DNA of 28,032 nucleotides from Bacillota bacterium. GTDB taxonomy: Bacteria > Bacillota_I > Bacilli_A > ML615J-28 > CAG-698. The position numbers were made by a program, and so were the translations under genes. Of this stretch, positions 7,597 to 15,610 are shown in pieces. The first letter of the stretch is position 1; each line of letters opens with the position of its first letter. Under the pieces are notes generated by a model that was not told the DNA's origin, did not search any database, and saw nothing but the letters and a program-made list of their open reading frames with translations. The stretch covers positions 1-28,032 of the forward strand of contig JAEZSA010000180.1 of assembly GCA_023422115.1 (NCBI GenBank), written 5' to 3'.

Positions 7597-8964
7597 TTAA
7601 ATCTTCTTAAGCCATTTTTTCTTCTTGTTCGTATATGGACGATATCGTAGAGATACATCAAAGGCTTTTCCTTTGTCAACAATGCTCTTTTCATGAGTAA
7701 ATGTATCAAAACTCAATTTGCCATGATAACTACCCATACCACTATCACCGACTCCACCAAATCCCATATGGTGCGTTGCAATGTGAAGTATTACATCATT
7801 AATACATCCGCCTCCAAAAGAGATATCATGTAAAATACGTTTTTTTATTTGCTCATTGTTGGTAAACAGATATAAAGCAAGTGGCTTTGGTAGTGATTGG
7901 AGTTTTTTTATCACTCCATCTAAATTAGTATAAGTTATAATTGGTAAAATAGGTCCAAATATTTCTTCTTGCATGATGGGACTATTATAATCAATATTCT
8001 TCATTACAGTTGGTTCAATCGATAGTTTTAATTGATTACAATCTCCTCCGATTGCAATTTTATTCTCTTCTATTAAGTTCTTAAGTCGTATGAAGTGCTT
8101 TTCATTTACTATCCTTGGATAATCATCAATGTTTCCTTCCTGATCTTTTGGATAGAATTTCTCAATATATTTTTTTAATGCGCTTACTAATTGTTCTTCT
8201 TTGCTTTGATGAACTAAGACATAATCTGGGGCAATACAGGTTTGTCCTGCATTAATATATTTACCAAAAACAAGTTTTTTAGCTGCCATATCAATATCAG
8301 CCGATTCTTCAATAATTACTGGGCTCTTTCCTCCCAATTCTAAACTAATAGGTGTTAGATTTTTCGCTGCCGATTCCATGACCAACTTTCCTACATCAAT
8401 GCTTCCAGTAAAAAAGATATAATCAAACTTTTGTTTTAATAATTCTGTGTTTTCTGCTCTGCCCCCTTGAACAACAGCACAATATTCTTCTTTAAAAACT
8501 TTTTTAATGATTTTTTCAATTACTTTAGATGTTTCTGGAGCATAGGCAGAAGGTTTAATAACAGCGCAATTACCCGCTGCGATTGATCCCAGTAATGGAC
8601 TCAATGCTAATAACAATGGGTAATTCCATGGCGACATAATTAAACTAACTCCATACGGATCTTTCACAACATGACAGCGTGCTGGCATCTGCATTAAAGA
8701 TGTCCTTACTTTTCTTGGCTTGATCCATCTTGGTAATCTTTTTTTTATGTATCTAAGATCTGATTTTAATAAACTAATTTCGGTCATATAGGCTTCAATA
8801 TCTGATTTATTTAAATCATTTTTTAACGCAAGTAAGATATCTTGTTCATGGAAAATAATGGAATCATAAAGATCTTCAAGTGCCTGTAATCGAAATTGCA
8901 AACTCTTTGTAATTCCGGTATAAAAGTAATTCCTCTGATTAGCAACTATTTTACTTATTTCCAT
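7597..8964 (-). CDS. NAD(P)-dependent aldehyde dehydrogenase, class 3-like
   Basis: Oxidises aldehydes to carboxylic acids with NAD(P). At 455 residues it is of the shorter ALDH3 type (Bacillus YwdH, fatty aldehyde and coniferyl aldehyde dehydrogenases). The general-base glutamate is Glu209 in LELGGKSP, and the catalytic cysteine is Cys243 in NAGQTCIAPDY. The cofactor segment FFTGS (184-188) and the MSPWNYPLLL motif near 110-119 are also present. A GGAGGT site precedes the ATG. No membrane tail is visible, so a soluble enzyme is likely. No hairpin terminator lies between this gene and the rpsD promoter. Substrate is unknown; a long-chain aldehyde is a family-based guess. Confidence 0.9.
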   Translation of the reverse strand: MEISKIVANQRNYFYTGITKSLQFRLQALEDLYDSIIFHEQDILLALKNDLNKSDIEAYMTEISLLKSDLRYIKKRLPRWIKPRKVRTSLMQMPARCHVVKDPYGVSLIMSPWNYPLLLALSPLLGSIAAGNCAVIKPSAYAPETSKVIEKIIKKVFKEEYCAVVQGGRAENTELLKQKFDYIFFTGSIDVGKLVMESAAKNLTPISLELGGKSPVIIEESADIDMAAKKLVFGKYINAGQTCIAPDYVLVHQSKEEQLVSALKKYIEKFYPKDQEGNIDDYPRIVNEKHFIRLKNLIEENKIAIGGDCNQLKLSIEPTVMKNIDYNSPIMQEEIFGPILPIITYTNLDGVIKKLQSLPKPLALYLFTNNEQIKKRILHDISFGGGCINDVILHIATHHMGFGGVGDSGMGSYHGKLSFDTFTHEKSIVDKGKAFDVSLRYRPYTNKKKKWLKKI

Positions 8965-8987
8965 ATTTATACCTCCGTTTTTAAATA

Positions 8988-9015
8988 TTATAACATTATA
9001 AAAGATTATCGTAAA
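8988..9015 (-). promoter_or_regulatory. Candidate aldehyde dehydrogenase promoter
   Basis: On the minus strand TATAAT (8988-8993) lies 16 bases from TTTACG (9010-9015); a second TATAAT overlaps nearby at 8995-9000. The -35 box matches at four of six positions. Confidence 0.45.
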
Positions 9016-9020
9016 TAAAA

Positions 9021-9040
9021 AGAACGCTTTTTAGCGTTCT
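9021..9040 (-). terminator. Terminator formed by the end of tpiA
   Basis: A 7-bp stem (AGAACGC with GCGTTCT) and six-base loop are followed on the minus strand by a T-run. The tpiA stop codon lies in the stem-loop, so the last codons double as terminator sequence. Confidence 0.85.
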
Positions 9041-9792
9041 TTTACAGCAGCATTGACTAATTTAATGAAATCTTCAGCTACTAAACTAGCTCCTCCGATT
9101 AATGCGCCATCAATATTTGGCATACTCATTAATTCATCAATATTATTTAATTTTACACTTCCACCATATTGGATTCTAATCGCATCAGCTGTTTCTTTGT
9201 TATATAATTTTTGAATCATCTGACGAATAAAGCCACAGGTTTCATCTGCTATCTGACTTGTTGCTGTTTTACCAGTCCCAATTGCCCAAATAGGTTCATA
9301 AGCAATTACCAAATCTTTGACTTGCGCTTCTGTTAAGCCCGCTAAGTCTTTTTTAATTTGTTTACGAATTACTTTTTCTGTTTCGCTTGCTTCTCTTTGT
9401 TTTAATGTTTCTCCAACACAAAGAATTGGTTTTAATTCATGTTTAAATGCTTGATGAAGTTTTGCATTTACACTTTCATCTGTTTCATTAAACATGGCTC
9501 TTCTTTCGCTGTGTCCGATAATCACATAGGTAACATCAATGCTATTAAGCATTGCTGCACTTACTTCGCCTGTATATGCACCTTCTTCAGCAAAATGCAT
9601 ATTTTGAGCGCCGATTCTTAAATTTTCACCTTGACGTTTTACTAAACATCTTAACACTGGGAATGGAGCACAAATAACGCTATCCACTTTGTCAATGTTT
9701 GCTACTTGATTAGAAACCGCATATACAAATTGCAATGTTTCATCACGAGTCTTGAACATCTTCCAATTTCCCGCAATAATTGGTTTTCTCAT
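9031..9792 (-). CDS. tpiA: Triosephosphate isomerase
   Basis: Interconverts dihydroxyacetone phosphate and glyceraldehyde-3-phosphate in glycolysis. The 253-residue protein has all catalytic residues: Lys11 in GNWKM, His94 in IIGHSERR, and Glu166 in AYEPIWAIGTG. The phosphate-binding loops IQYGGSV and GALIGGASL are intact. The gene begins 12 bases after pgk ends, with a GGAG site between, and ends in its own terminator, so it is the last gene of the membrane protein-pgk-tpiA unit. Confidence 0.98.
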   Translation of the reverse strand: MRKPIIAGNWKMFKTRDETLQFVYAVSNQVANIDKVDSVICAPFPVLRCLVKRQGENLRIGAQNMHFAEEGAYTGEVSAAMLNSIDVTYVIIGHSERRAMFNETDESVNAKLHQAFKHELKPILCVGETLKQREASETEKVIRKQIKKDLAGLTEAQVKDLVIAYEPIWAIGTGKTATSQIADETCGFIRQMIQKLYNKETADAIRIQYGGSVKLNNIDELMSMPNIDGALIGGASLVAEDFIKLVNAAVKER

Positions 9793-9804
9793 TACTTTAT
9801 TCTC

Positions 9805-11022
9805 CTATTTGCAATTGCCACAACAGCAATGTTTGTCGTTTATAACTTCTATACCTGGTAACACTTTACCTTCAAGGTATTCTAAACTAGCTCCACCACC
9901 TGTAGAAATATGGCTGAACTTTTCTTCGTATCCTAGTTTGATCGCTGCTGCTGCGCTATCTCCACCACCAATAATTGTAGTAGCTCCTGTTAGATTGGCA
10001 AGAATCTTACAGATACCATTTGTTCCAACAGCAAATTTATCAAATTCAAATACCCCTGCAGGACCATTCCAAACAACTGTTTTAGCTCCTTGCAATTCTT
10101 TTTCAAATAGTTCGATGGTTTTTGGACCGATATCCATTCCCATTTCATCAGCAGGAATTTGATTAGAAACAACTACTCGACTCTCAGCAAACTCACTAAA
10201 CTCTTTTACTACAACCGTATCTATCGGTAAAATAATTTTCCCGTTGGCTTTCTCTAACAAGCCTTTCGCAAATTCAACAAAATCATTTTCACATTTGCTT
10301 GTTCCTACTTCGTATCCTAATGCTTTATAGAAAGTATATGCCATCGCTCCACAAATTAATATTTTATCTGCTTTAGTAATTAAGTTTTCAATGACTGAAA
10401 TCTTATCACTTACTTTTGCTCCCCCTAAAATCGCTATGAATGGACGCACTGGATTGTCAACCGCATTGCCGATAAATTTAATTTCTTTTTCCATTAAGAA
10501 ACCAGCAACAACATCTTTCATATTAGCAGCAATTCCTGAGTTAGAAGCATGTGCTCTATGAGCTGTACCAAAAGCATCGTTTACAAAAACATCTCCCAAA
10601 GAAGCCCAGTATTTTCCTAATTCTGGATCATTCTTAGATTCTTTTTTACCATTTATATCTTCAAATCTCGTGTTTTCAAACATAACTACTTCGCCATTAC
10701 TCATTGCATTAATTGCTTTTTCTAGTTTTTCACCTCTTGTTTCACCAATAAAAACAACAGGCTTATTTAATAATTGCGATAATCTTTTCGCTACTGGTGC
10801 TAAACTATTATCTGCTTTGTCAGCTTCATCCTTTACTCTTCCTAGATGTGAAAATAATACTACTTTCCCTTCTTGTTCAATCGCATACTTGATTGTTGGT
10901 AGTGCTTGGACGATTCGATTGTCATCAGTAATTACTCCATCCTTCATTGGCACGTTAAAATCAACTCTAATTAAAACAACTTTCCCTTTTAATTCAACAT
11001 CTTTAATTGTTTTTTTACTCAT
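9805..11022 (-). CDS. pgk: Phosphoglycerate kinase with cysteine-rich C-terminal tail
   Basis: Transfers phosphate from 1,3-bisphosphoglycerate to ADP in glycolysis. Family motifs are clear: RVDFNVPMKDG near the start, HLGR around residue 59, the ENTRFE segment, the nucleotide-binding GGAKVSDK, and near the end IIGGGDSAAA and STGGGASLE. The usual end of the protein, around GIEVINDK, falls at residue 397. Here eight further residues follow, HCCCGNCK, containing four cysteines and a histidine. That tail is not part of the enzyme fold and may bind metal or be redox active (inference). The gene overlaps the upstream membrane protein gene by 8 bases. Confidence 0.97.
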   Translation of the reverse strand: MSKKTIKDVELKGKVVLIRVDFNVPMKDGVITDDNRIVQALPTIKYAIEQEGKVVLFSHLGRVKDEADKADNSLAPVAKRLSQLLNKPVVFIGETRGEKLEKAINAMSNGEVVMFENTRFEDINGKKESKNDPELGKYWASLGDVFVNDAFGTAHRAHASNSGIAANMKDVVAGFLMEKEIKFIGNAVDNPVRPFIAILGGAKVSDKISVIENLITKADKILICGAMAYTFYKALGYEVGTSKCENDFVEFAKGLLEKANGKIILPIDTVVVKEFSEFAESRVVVSNQIPADEMGMDIGPKTIELFEKELQGAKTVVWNGPAGVFEFDKFAVGTNGICKILANLTGATTIIGGGDSAAAAIKLGYEEKFSHISTGGGASLEYLEGKVLPGIEVINDKHCCCGNCK

Positions 11023-11554
11023 TTTGTTTTCTCCTTTTCAAATAGCATTTTCTACAAACCCATACTAATATATATATGATAACATATGTTAATGTAATCC
11101 AAACAAATGACATCACGTTGTCTCCAATCTGGAAAACAACTCCCAACAAACCCAATAATGAAATCTCTATCACTCGAGAAATCACAATAATAAACAAATA
11201 TTTTTTCGTAGCAAATCCAGAAAGCGCCATAGCATAGTTAAATATTGATGTTGGTGCGTATGGATTCGACAGAATCAAAATTAAATATGAAGTGTTGACT
11301 TTATTAATCCACTCCATTGCGCCAATCACTTTTTGATTTTTTTCTACTTTTCTGCGAAACCATTTTCCAATAGAATACTTTAAAGCAAAAAAAACAAGGG
11401 TTGCACCGATAATTGCTCCTAGAGTAGATACCAATAATGCGGGAATCCAGTTCCCAGCAAAGTTAAAAATAGCGCTAAACATAGCAACATTATAATTAAC
11501 AATCACTACTAAAGGTAAAAATGGTAGGAACGCCTCTATAACTGGAAGGAACAA
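11015..11554 (-). CDS. TVP38/DedA-like membrane protein (5' end disturbed)
   Basis: An integral membrane protein of the TVP38/TMEM64/VTT (DedA-like) superfamily, involved in bacteria in lipid or ion homeostasis. It shows EAFLPFLPL near the start, several hydrophobic segments, and a SNPYAPTSIFNYAMALSGF block in the position of the family's conserved loop. The basic C-terminus overlaps pgk. The first usable start in this frame is a TTG at 11554. Protein-like sequence continues upstream in the same frame, however, to about 11653. An ATG with a nearby ribosome binding site at 11657 opens in a frame one base off. The intact gene was therefore probably about 212 residues. Confidence 0.75.
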   Translation of the reverse strand: MFLPVIEAFLPFLPLVVIVNYNVAMFSAIFNFAGNWIPALLVSTLGAIIGATLVFFALKYSIGKWFRRKVEKNQKVIGAMEWINKVNTSYLILILSNPYAPTSIFNYAMALSGFATKKYLFIIVISRVIEISLLGLLGVVFQIGDNVMSFVWITLTYVIIYILVWVCRKCYLKRRKQNE

Positions 11555-11657
11555 AGCGATTAAGATTGTTAGAAAAATATTGTTGTTTGCTAACTCTGTC
11601 CAATACTCGAAGAAACTAGAAAAGTCTATTTTTAATAATATAGTACCCAGTATTCAT
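11555..11657 (-). other. Out-of-frame N-terminal part of the TVP38/DedA-like gene
   Basis: From the ATG at 11657, preceded by AAAGGTG, a 13-codon frame ends at a TAG (11616-11618). Removing one base from the run of five identical bases at 11629-11633 joins it in frame to the open frame leading into 11554. The joined product would read MNTGYYIIKIDFSSFFEYW at its start, a plausible cytoplasmic N-terminus before the first membrane helix. This is a real frameshift, a sequencing error, or slippage. Confidence 0.6.
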
Positions 11658-11675
11658 CACACCTTTACCTATATT

Positions 11676-11704
11676 ATTATACCATGCTTTTCCTAAAATG
11701 TATA
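11676..11704 (-). promoter_or_regulatory. Promoter of the membrane protein-pgk-tpiA unit
   Basis: Minus-strand TATAAT (11676-11681) and TATACA (11699-11704) separated by 17 bases. The predicted transcript would start just upstream of the ribosome binding site before 11657, which supports 11657 as the original start of the membrane protein. Confidence 0.6.
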
Positions 11705-11714
11705 TATTACATAT

Positions 11715-12116
11715 CTATTTTTTTGAGTAAAACGTTATCTTTTTTATCAATCTAATGATTCCTTTTACATACTTTATTTTTTTGTTTATTAAGATTGTAC
11801 TTCCATTTCTAAAAACGATTCTTGTTTTTCCATTTTCGTTTTCAAAACTTAACATATTGAAATAATTGATCCAGAGGTTGGGCGTTGCTTTAATCTTAAA
11901 GAATAATAAATGATCATTAATATATAAAGGAATATTATTATGCCTTTTTGTTAGCTTGGCAACTACCTCTATTCTTGCTTTTAACGTTGTTATTTCTTGC
12001 TCACAAATTCCTTTTAGAATCTTTTTATAATTTTTATATTTCACTTTTGTTCCATTAAAATCCCCTATAATTGTTTTTTCGCTTTCTTCGAAAAAATACA
12101 ATGTGAATTCATTCAT
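11715..12116 (-). CDS. ComK-like competence regulator (short form)
   Basis: The 133-residue product resembles ComK, the transcription factor that switches on DNA uptake genes in Bacillus. Matching features include TKRHNNIPLYINDHLLFFKIKA in the place of ComK's segment ending in a phenylalanine-rich strand. A tryptophan strand LWINYFNMLSF follows, then KTRIVFRNGSTILI, then a final basic amphipathic helix. Bacillus ComK is about 190 residues, so this form is short; both ends look trimmed. An AAGGGGG site precedes the ATG at 12116. It is flanked by a terminator upstream and the DedA-like promoter downstream, so it is probably its own unit. The assignment is from motif pattern and could be a diverged paralogue without competence function. 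Confidence 0.65.
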   Translation of the reverse strand: MNEFTLYFFEESEKTIIGDFNGTKVKYKNYKKILKGICEQEITTLKARIEVVAKLTKRHNNIPLYINDHLLFFKIKATPNLWINYFNMLSFENENGKTRIVFRNGSTILINKKIKYVKGIIRLIKKITFYSKK

Positions 12117-12188
12117 AAAATCCCCCTTGATTATTCTAACAAATAAAAATGATTTATCCTAGCGATTATCTTTGAAAAAAGATAGAAA

Positions 12189-12214
12189 AAAAAGAGCTTT
12201 TCCTAGCTCTTTTT
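12189..12214 (-). terminator. Terminator after the AGPS-like gene
   Basis: A 9-bp stem (AAAAAGAGC with GCTCTTTTT) and 8-base loop, followed on the minus strand by a T-run. It closes the five-gene cluster 14 bases after its last stop codon. Confidence 0.85.
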
Positions 12215-12227
12215 GTCATAAAACATT

Positions 12228-13955
12228 CTATTTTTTAAGAAATCTCTTCTCTTCTTCTTTTGCATCTAACCCTAACGTTCCCCCTGGGTTCATAATGTTA
12301 TCTGGATCAAAGTGGTTTTTTAAAACTTTTATAATTTGGTACTCATTTTTACCCAATTGTCCTTCTAACCATGGACCAAACATTTTTCCTATTCCATGAT
12401 GATGACTCATTGCTGCTCCTGAAGATTGAATTGCATCGAGAATACCACTATGATATGATTTATAATCATCAATTTCATTCATTTTCGCAATAAATATAAA
12501 ATATAGATTCGCTCCTTGAGGATAAACATGAGACATATGAGTTGTACAAACAGTATTGGGTCTTGACTTACAATAAGCCCTAACCTTTTCATATACTTCT
12601 TGCATGTTAGACCAGTTTACAGAACATTCTAGTGTATCTGTCATGATCCCAAAGTCTTGCATAGAGTCACGTAAGTATGGATCGTTGAATCTTCCCTTTT
12701 CCCAAGCTTTAGTAACCATTCCTGTTAAATTCATTCCTTTATATTTCTGAGCTATTTTTCTAATGTTTTTTGCTACATTGCGAGAAAATCCTTTTTCCCC
12801 ATCAGTGAATCCTAAAAACAAACATTTTTCCATCGGTTTTAATCCTTTTAGTTTAAATAACTTTGCTAAAGGACTTTGATCAACACCATATAATCGCATC
12901 ATGATATCTGTTTCTTCATGATCAGATAAACGAAATACAGAAGCATTTCCTGCTTCACACTGCATCATTTCTCTTGCAGCTTCTTGAGCAATTTCCCAGT
13001 TCTTAAACATATAAGAAAAACGAACACGATTTTCTGGCATATATCTAAATACACGTAAAGTAACTTCTGTTAATATACCAAAAGATCCTTCTGAACCCAT
13101 CATGATATGATTGATAGAAGGTCCTGTTGCTTCCCTTGGATAGTTTGATGTAATGATGTTCCCTTTTGGTGTTGCATACTTTTGGCACAAAACCAAGTCT
13201 TCGATTTTACCATAATAAGTACTGTTTTGCCCTGCACCTCTCGTTACTACCCATCCACCAACCGAACTATATTCAAATGATTGTGGGAAATGACCACAAG
13301 TATACGCTCTTTTTGCTTTAAAAAGGGAAGGAGCATGATTTAATGTTTCTTCTAATTTAGGGCCGCTCATTCCTGTTTGAACAGTAATCGTCTGATCTTT
13401 TTCATTAAATTCAATTACTTTATTATATCGTAACCGCATGTCAAAGGAAATTCCACCCTTCATGCATTCAACTCCACGAGTAACACTACTACCTCCACCA
13501 TAAACATAAACGGGAATTTTATGTTCAGTAGCATAAGCAACAATCTTTTCAATCTCTTCTTTTTTATCTGGATATACAACAACATCGGGAATATTCTCAA
13601 TAATTTTCTTGCGTAATCTTAGTAAATCATACATTGTTTTTCCATAGGCAACACTCAATCTAGAATAATCATCTGTCTTCACAAATTCTTTTCCAATCAC
13701 ACTTTCTAAATAAGCAATGTGTCTTTTCTCCAGTTGAATAGGAATATCAAATTTTACTTCATCTAATCCCAAATCACCATCATATTGTTTGAAATCTTCA
13801 TCTGTCATTTGAAAAATTTCTTTCATCATTTTATAAAGGTTTTCTCGAGGGACTTTACGAAAACTAGGATCCCCCCATTTAAAGATGGAACGATAACTCT
13901 TTTTCGATGCTGGTTCTTCAAACCAATGTGGTTCAAAATCTTTATATGGTTTCAT
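12228..13955 (-). CDS. Alkylglycerone-phosphate synthase-like FAD protein
   Basis: A PCMH-type flavoprotein of 575 residues closest in motif order to alkyl-dihydroxyacetonephosphate synthase (AGPS), which swaps the acyl chain of acyl-DHAP for an alkyl chain in ether-lipid synthesis. The N-terminal YRSIFKWGDPSF matches the AGPS family entry. The FAD domain spans about 120-300, with GGGSSVTRGV (153-162), FEYSSVGGWVVTRGAG (228-241) and the GSEGSFGILTEVTLRV strand. In the C-terminal domain SHVYPQGANLYF fits the conserved tyrosine region, and SHHHGIGK (517-524) carries the triple histidine of the active site. It overlaps the FGGY kinase gene by 14 bases. Bacterial homologues are often only called FAD-binding oxidases, and true AGPS activity is not shown. 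Confidence 0.8.
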   Translation of the reverse strand: MKPYKDFEPHWFEEPASKKSYRSIFKWGDPSFRKVPRENLYKMMKEIFQMTDEDFKQYDGDLGLDEVKFDIPIQLEKRHIAYLESVIGKEFVKTDDYSRLSVAYGKTMYDLLRLRKKIIENIPDVVVYPDKKEEIEKIVAYATEHKIPVYVYGGGSSVTRGVECMKGGISFDMRLRYNKVIEFNEKDQTITVQTGMSGPKLEETLNHAPSLFKAKRAYTCGHFPQSFEYSSVGGWVVTRGAGQNSTYYGKIEDLVLCQKYATPKGNIITSNYPREATGPSINHIMMGSEGSFGILTEVTLRVFRYMPENRVRFSYMFKNWEIAQEAAREMMQCEAGNASVFRLSDHEETDIMMRLYGVDQSPLAKLFKLKGLKPMEKCLFLGFTDGEKGFSRNVAKNIRKIAQKYKGMNLTGMVTKAWEKGRFNDPYLRDSMQDFGIMTDTLECSVNWSNMQEVYEKVRAYCKSRPNTVCTTHMSHVYPQGANLYFIFIAKMNEIDDYKSYHSGILDAIQSSGAAMSHHHGIGKMFGPWLEGQLGKNEYQIIKVLKNHFDPDNIMNPGGTLGLDAKEEEKRFLKK

Positions 13956-15513
13956 TTCTATCCTCTTTCTTTTTCATCATTGTTTTCATTTTAGTATACA
14001 AAGGCTTTAATTGTTTATATATGTTATTATATACTTCATGATAGATTTCTTGATAAATCTCATGATTTTTAGGGTTTGTTTCAAACACTTTTACGTAATT
14101 AACCATGTTTTTAATGGCTTCGTGGTAATCTTTATAAATACCTAGTGTTACAAAGCCAACCATTGAACTACCTAGTCCACACGCTTCATAAGTTTGGATT
14201 CGTTTTACTGGTAAACCGAATAAATCTGCTGTTATTTGGCAAATCTCATCACTTTGCGAACCGCCTCCTGAAACTGTTAAATATTCAATTTTGGTTTTCA
14301 TTCGCTTTTCTACTGCCTTCATTCCATGATATAAAGCATAGCCTATTCCTTCAATGATTGCTCGATAGATATGCTTTCTAGTATGATCAGAAGTGAAACC
14401 GATAATCGATCCTCTTGCTTCAGGATTTTTCAACATCGGGTCCCAAAATGGTTGAAGAATCAAACCATCTGATCCTGGTTGTACATCAGCCAACATTTTA
14501 TTTAATATGATTTCTGGTGCTATTCCCAATTTCTTTGCTTCTACAACTTCTCTTTGAGCAAATTCTTGTTTAAACCAGCTGATCATCCAAAAGCCCCGAT
14601 AGATTTGTACTTCTGGATTATAATACTCTTTTACAATTCCAGGATAAGCAGGTAAAAACGAATCTGGTTCGATATATTTTTTTGTTGCAAATTGAATTGT
14701 TGCTGTTGTTCCAAAACTCAAAGAAGCAACATTTTCACTCAACACTCCACTACCTAAAGTCTCACAGCCTTTATCTGAACCGGTAGCAATTAAAGGGGTT
14801 CCTTCTTTAATCCCTGTTTCTTCGCTTGCCTTTTTTGTGATAGTTCCTAAAATATCTCCAGGATTAACTAAATCTGGCAGTTTATCAATAGAAACATTGA
14901 AAACAGGATAAGTTAAAGCATTTTCTTTTTGCCATGTTTTATTTTTATAGTCAAACGGAATATGTGCTACTTGATTAGCATAAGAATCGACAATTTTTCC
15001 TGTTAACACATAATTTAAATATCCACTAAACAACAAATATTTGTAAGTTTTCTCCCAAATTTCTGGTTCGTTTTCCTGCAACCAATTGCTTTTGGTAACT
15101 TTTCTTTGTCCTTCTAAGGCTTCTCCCATTCCTACTAGATTAAAGACAATAGAATTTTTCTTAGGAAGTGGCTTTTCACATTTTGCTTTTCTTTGATCCA
15201 TCCAAACAATAACATCTCGCAATAAATTTCCATCTTTATCAATACAAATATTAGTATCCCGAATCGTAGTTGTTGTTACTGCTTCAATCATTTCTATTAA
15301 TTCAGGGTTTTTTTGATGAATCCTTTTAGAAACAGTTGTAAATGCATTCCAGTAAACTTCCCATTTCTGCTCCGCATATCCCGGCTCACGAGAAAAATAA
15401 GGTTCAAAATATTCCTGTTCTTTTGCCAAGATATTTCCCATTTGATCAAAAATTAAACCTCTTATACTTTGTGTGCCACAATCGAATGTTAAAATTAATG
15501 TTTTTTTCTTCAC
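13942..15513 (-). CDS. FGGY-family carbohydrate/polyol kinase
   Basis: An ATP-dependent kinase of the FGGY superfamily (xylulokinase and glycerol kinase relatives), 523 residues. The N-terminal ATP-fold motif LTFDCGTQSIRG (8-19) and a WMDQRKAK segment near 147 are present. The second domain shows GSDKGCETLGSG, SFGTTATIQ and LTVSGGGSQSDEICQI, the adenosine-binding loop. The WMDQR stretch places it nearer xylulokinase-like members than GlpK, and I cannot assign the substrate. The start is a GTG at 15513 with AGGAG six bases before it; the nearby ATG runs straight into a stop. It has its own promoter (15560-15588). Its C-terminus is unusually rich in lysine and overlaps the next gene. Confidence 0.85.
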   Translation of the reverse strand: MKKKTLILTFDCGTQSIRGLIFDQMGNILAKEQEYFEPYFSREPGYAEQKWEVYWNAFTTVSKRIHQKNPELIEMIEAVTTTTIRDTNICIDKDGNLLRDVIVWMDQRKAKCEKPLPKKNSIVFNLVGMGEALEGQRKVTKSNWLQENEPEIWEKTYKYLLFSGYLNYVLTGKIVDSYANQVAHIPFDYKNKTWQKENALTYPVFNVSIDKLPDLVNPGDILGTITKKASEETGIKEGTPLIATGSDKGCETLGSGVLSENVASLSFGTTATIQFATKKYIEPDSFLPAYPGIVKEYYNPEVQIYRGFWMISWFKQEFAQREVVEAKKLGIAPEIILNKMLADVQPGSDGLILQPFWDPMLKNPEARGSIIGFTSDHTRKHIYRAIIEGIGYALYHGMKAVEKRMKTKIEYLTVSGGGSQSDEICQITADLFGLPVKRIQTYEACGLGSSMVGFVTLGIYKDYHEAIKNMVNYVKVFETNPKNHEIYQEIYHEVYNNIYKQLKPLYTKMKTMMKKKEDRNETI

Positions 15514-15559
15514 ATCGTTCTCCTGATTTTCTATATTTTATTTTTTTCTCTCTAAAATT

Positions 15560-15588
15560 ATTATATACCAATGAAGTGCAAGTAGCAA
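15560..15588 (-). promoter_or_regulatory. Internal promoter for the FGGY kinase and AGPS-like genes
   Basis: Minus-strand TATAAT (15560-15565) and TTGCTA (15583-15588) with a 17-base spacer, in the 97-base gap between the oxidoreductase and the kinase. It would allow the last two genes of the cluster to be expressed apart from the TetR promoter. Confidence 0.55.
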
Positions 15589-15610
15589 CCGCCAAATCGA
15601 TAGATACTTT

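Noticed and set aside
7404..7650. Two plus-strand open frames in the rpsD upstream region
   Set aside because: They run through the rpsD leader, its promoter and the 3' end of the aldehyde dehydrogenase gene, and give low-complexity phenylalanine- and tyrosine-rich products.
9752..10162. 136-codon plus-strand open frame opposite pgk
   Set aside because: It lies antisense to firmly identified pgk and tpiA, has no ribosome binding site and encodes no recognisable protein; it mirrors codon bias of the real gene.
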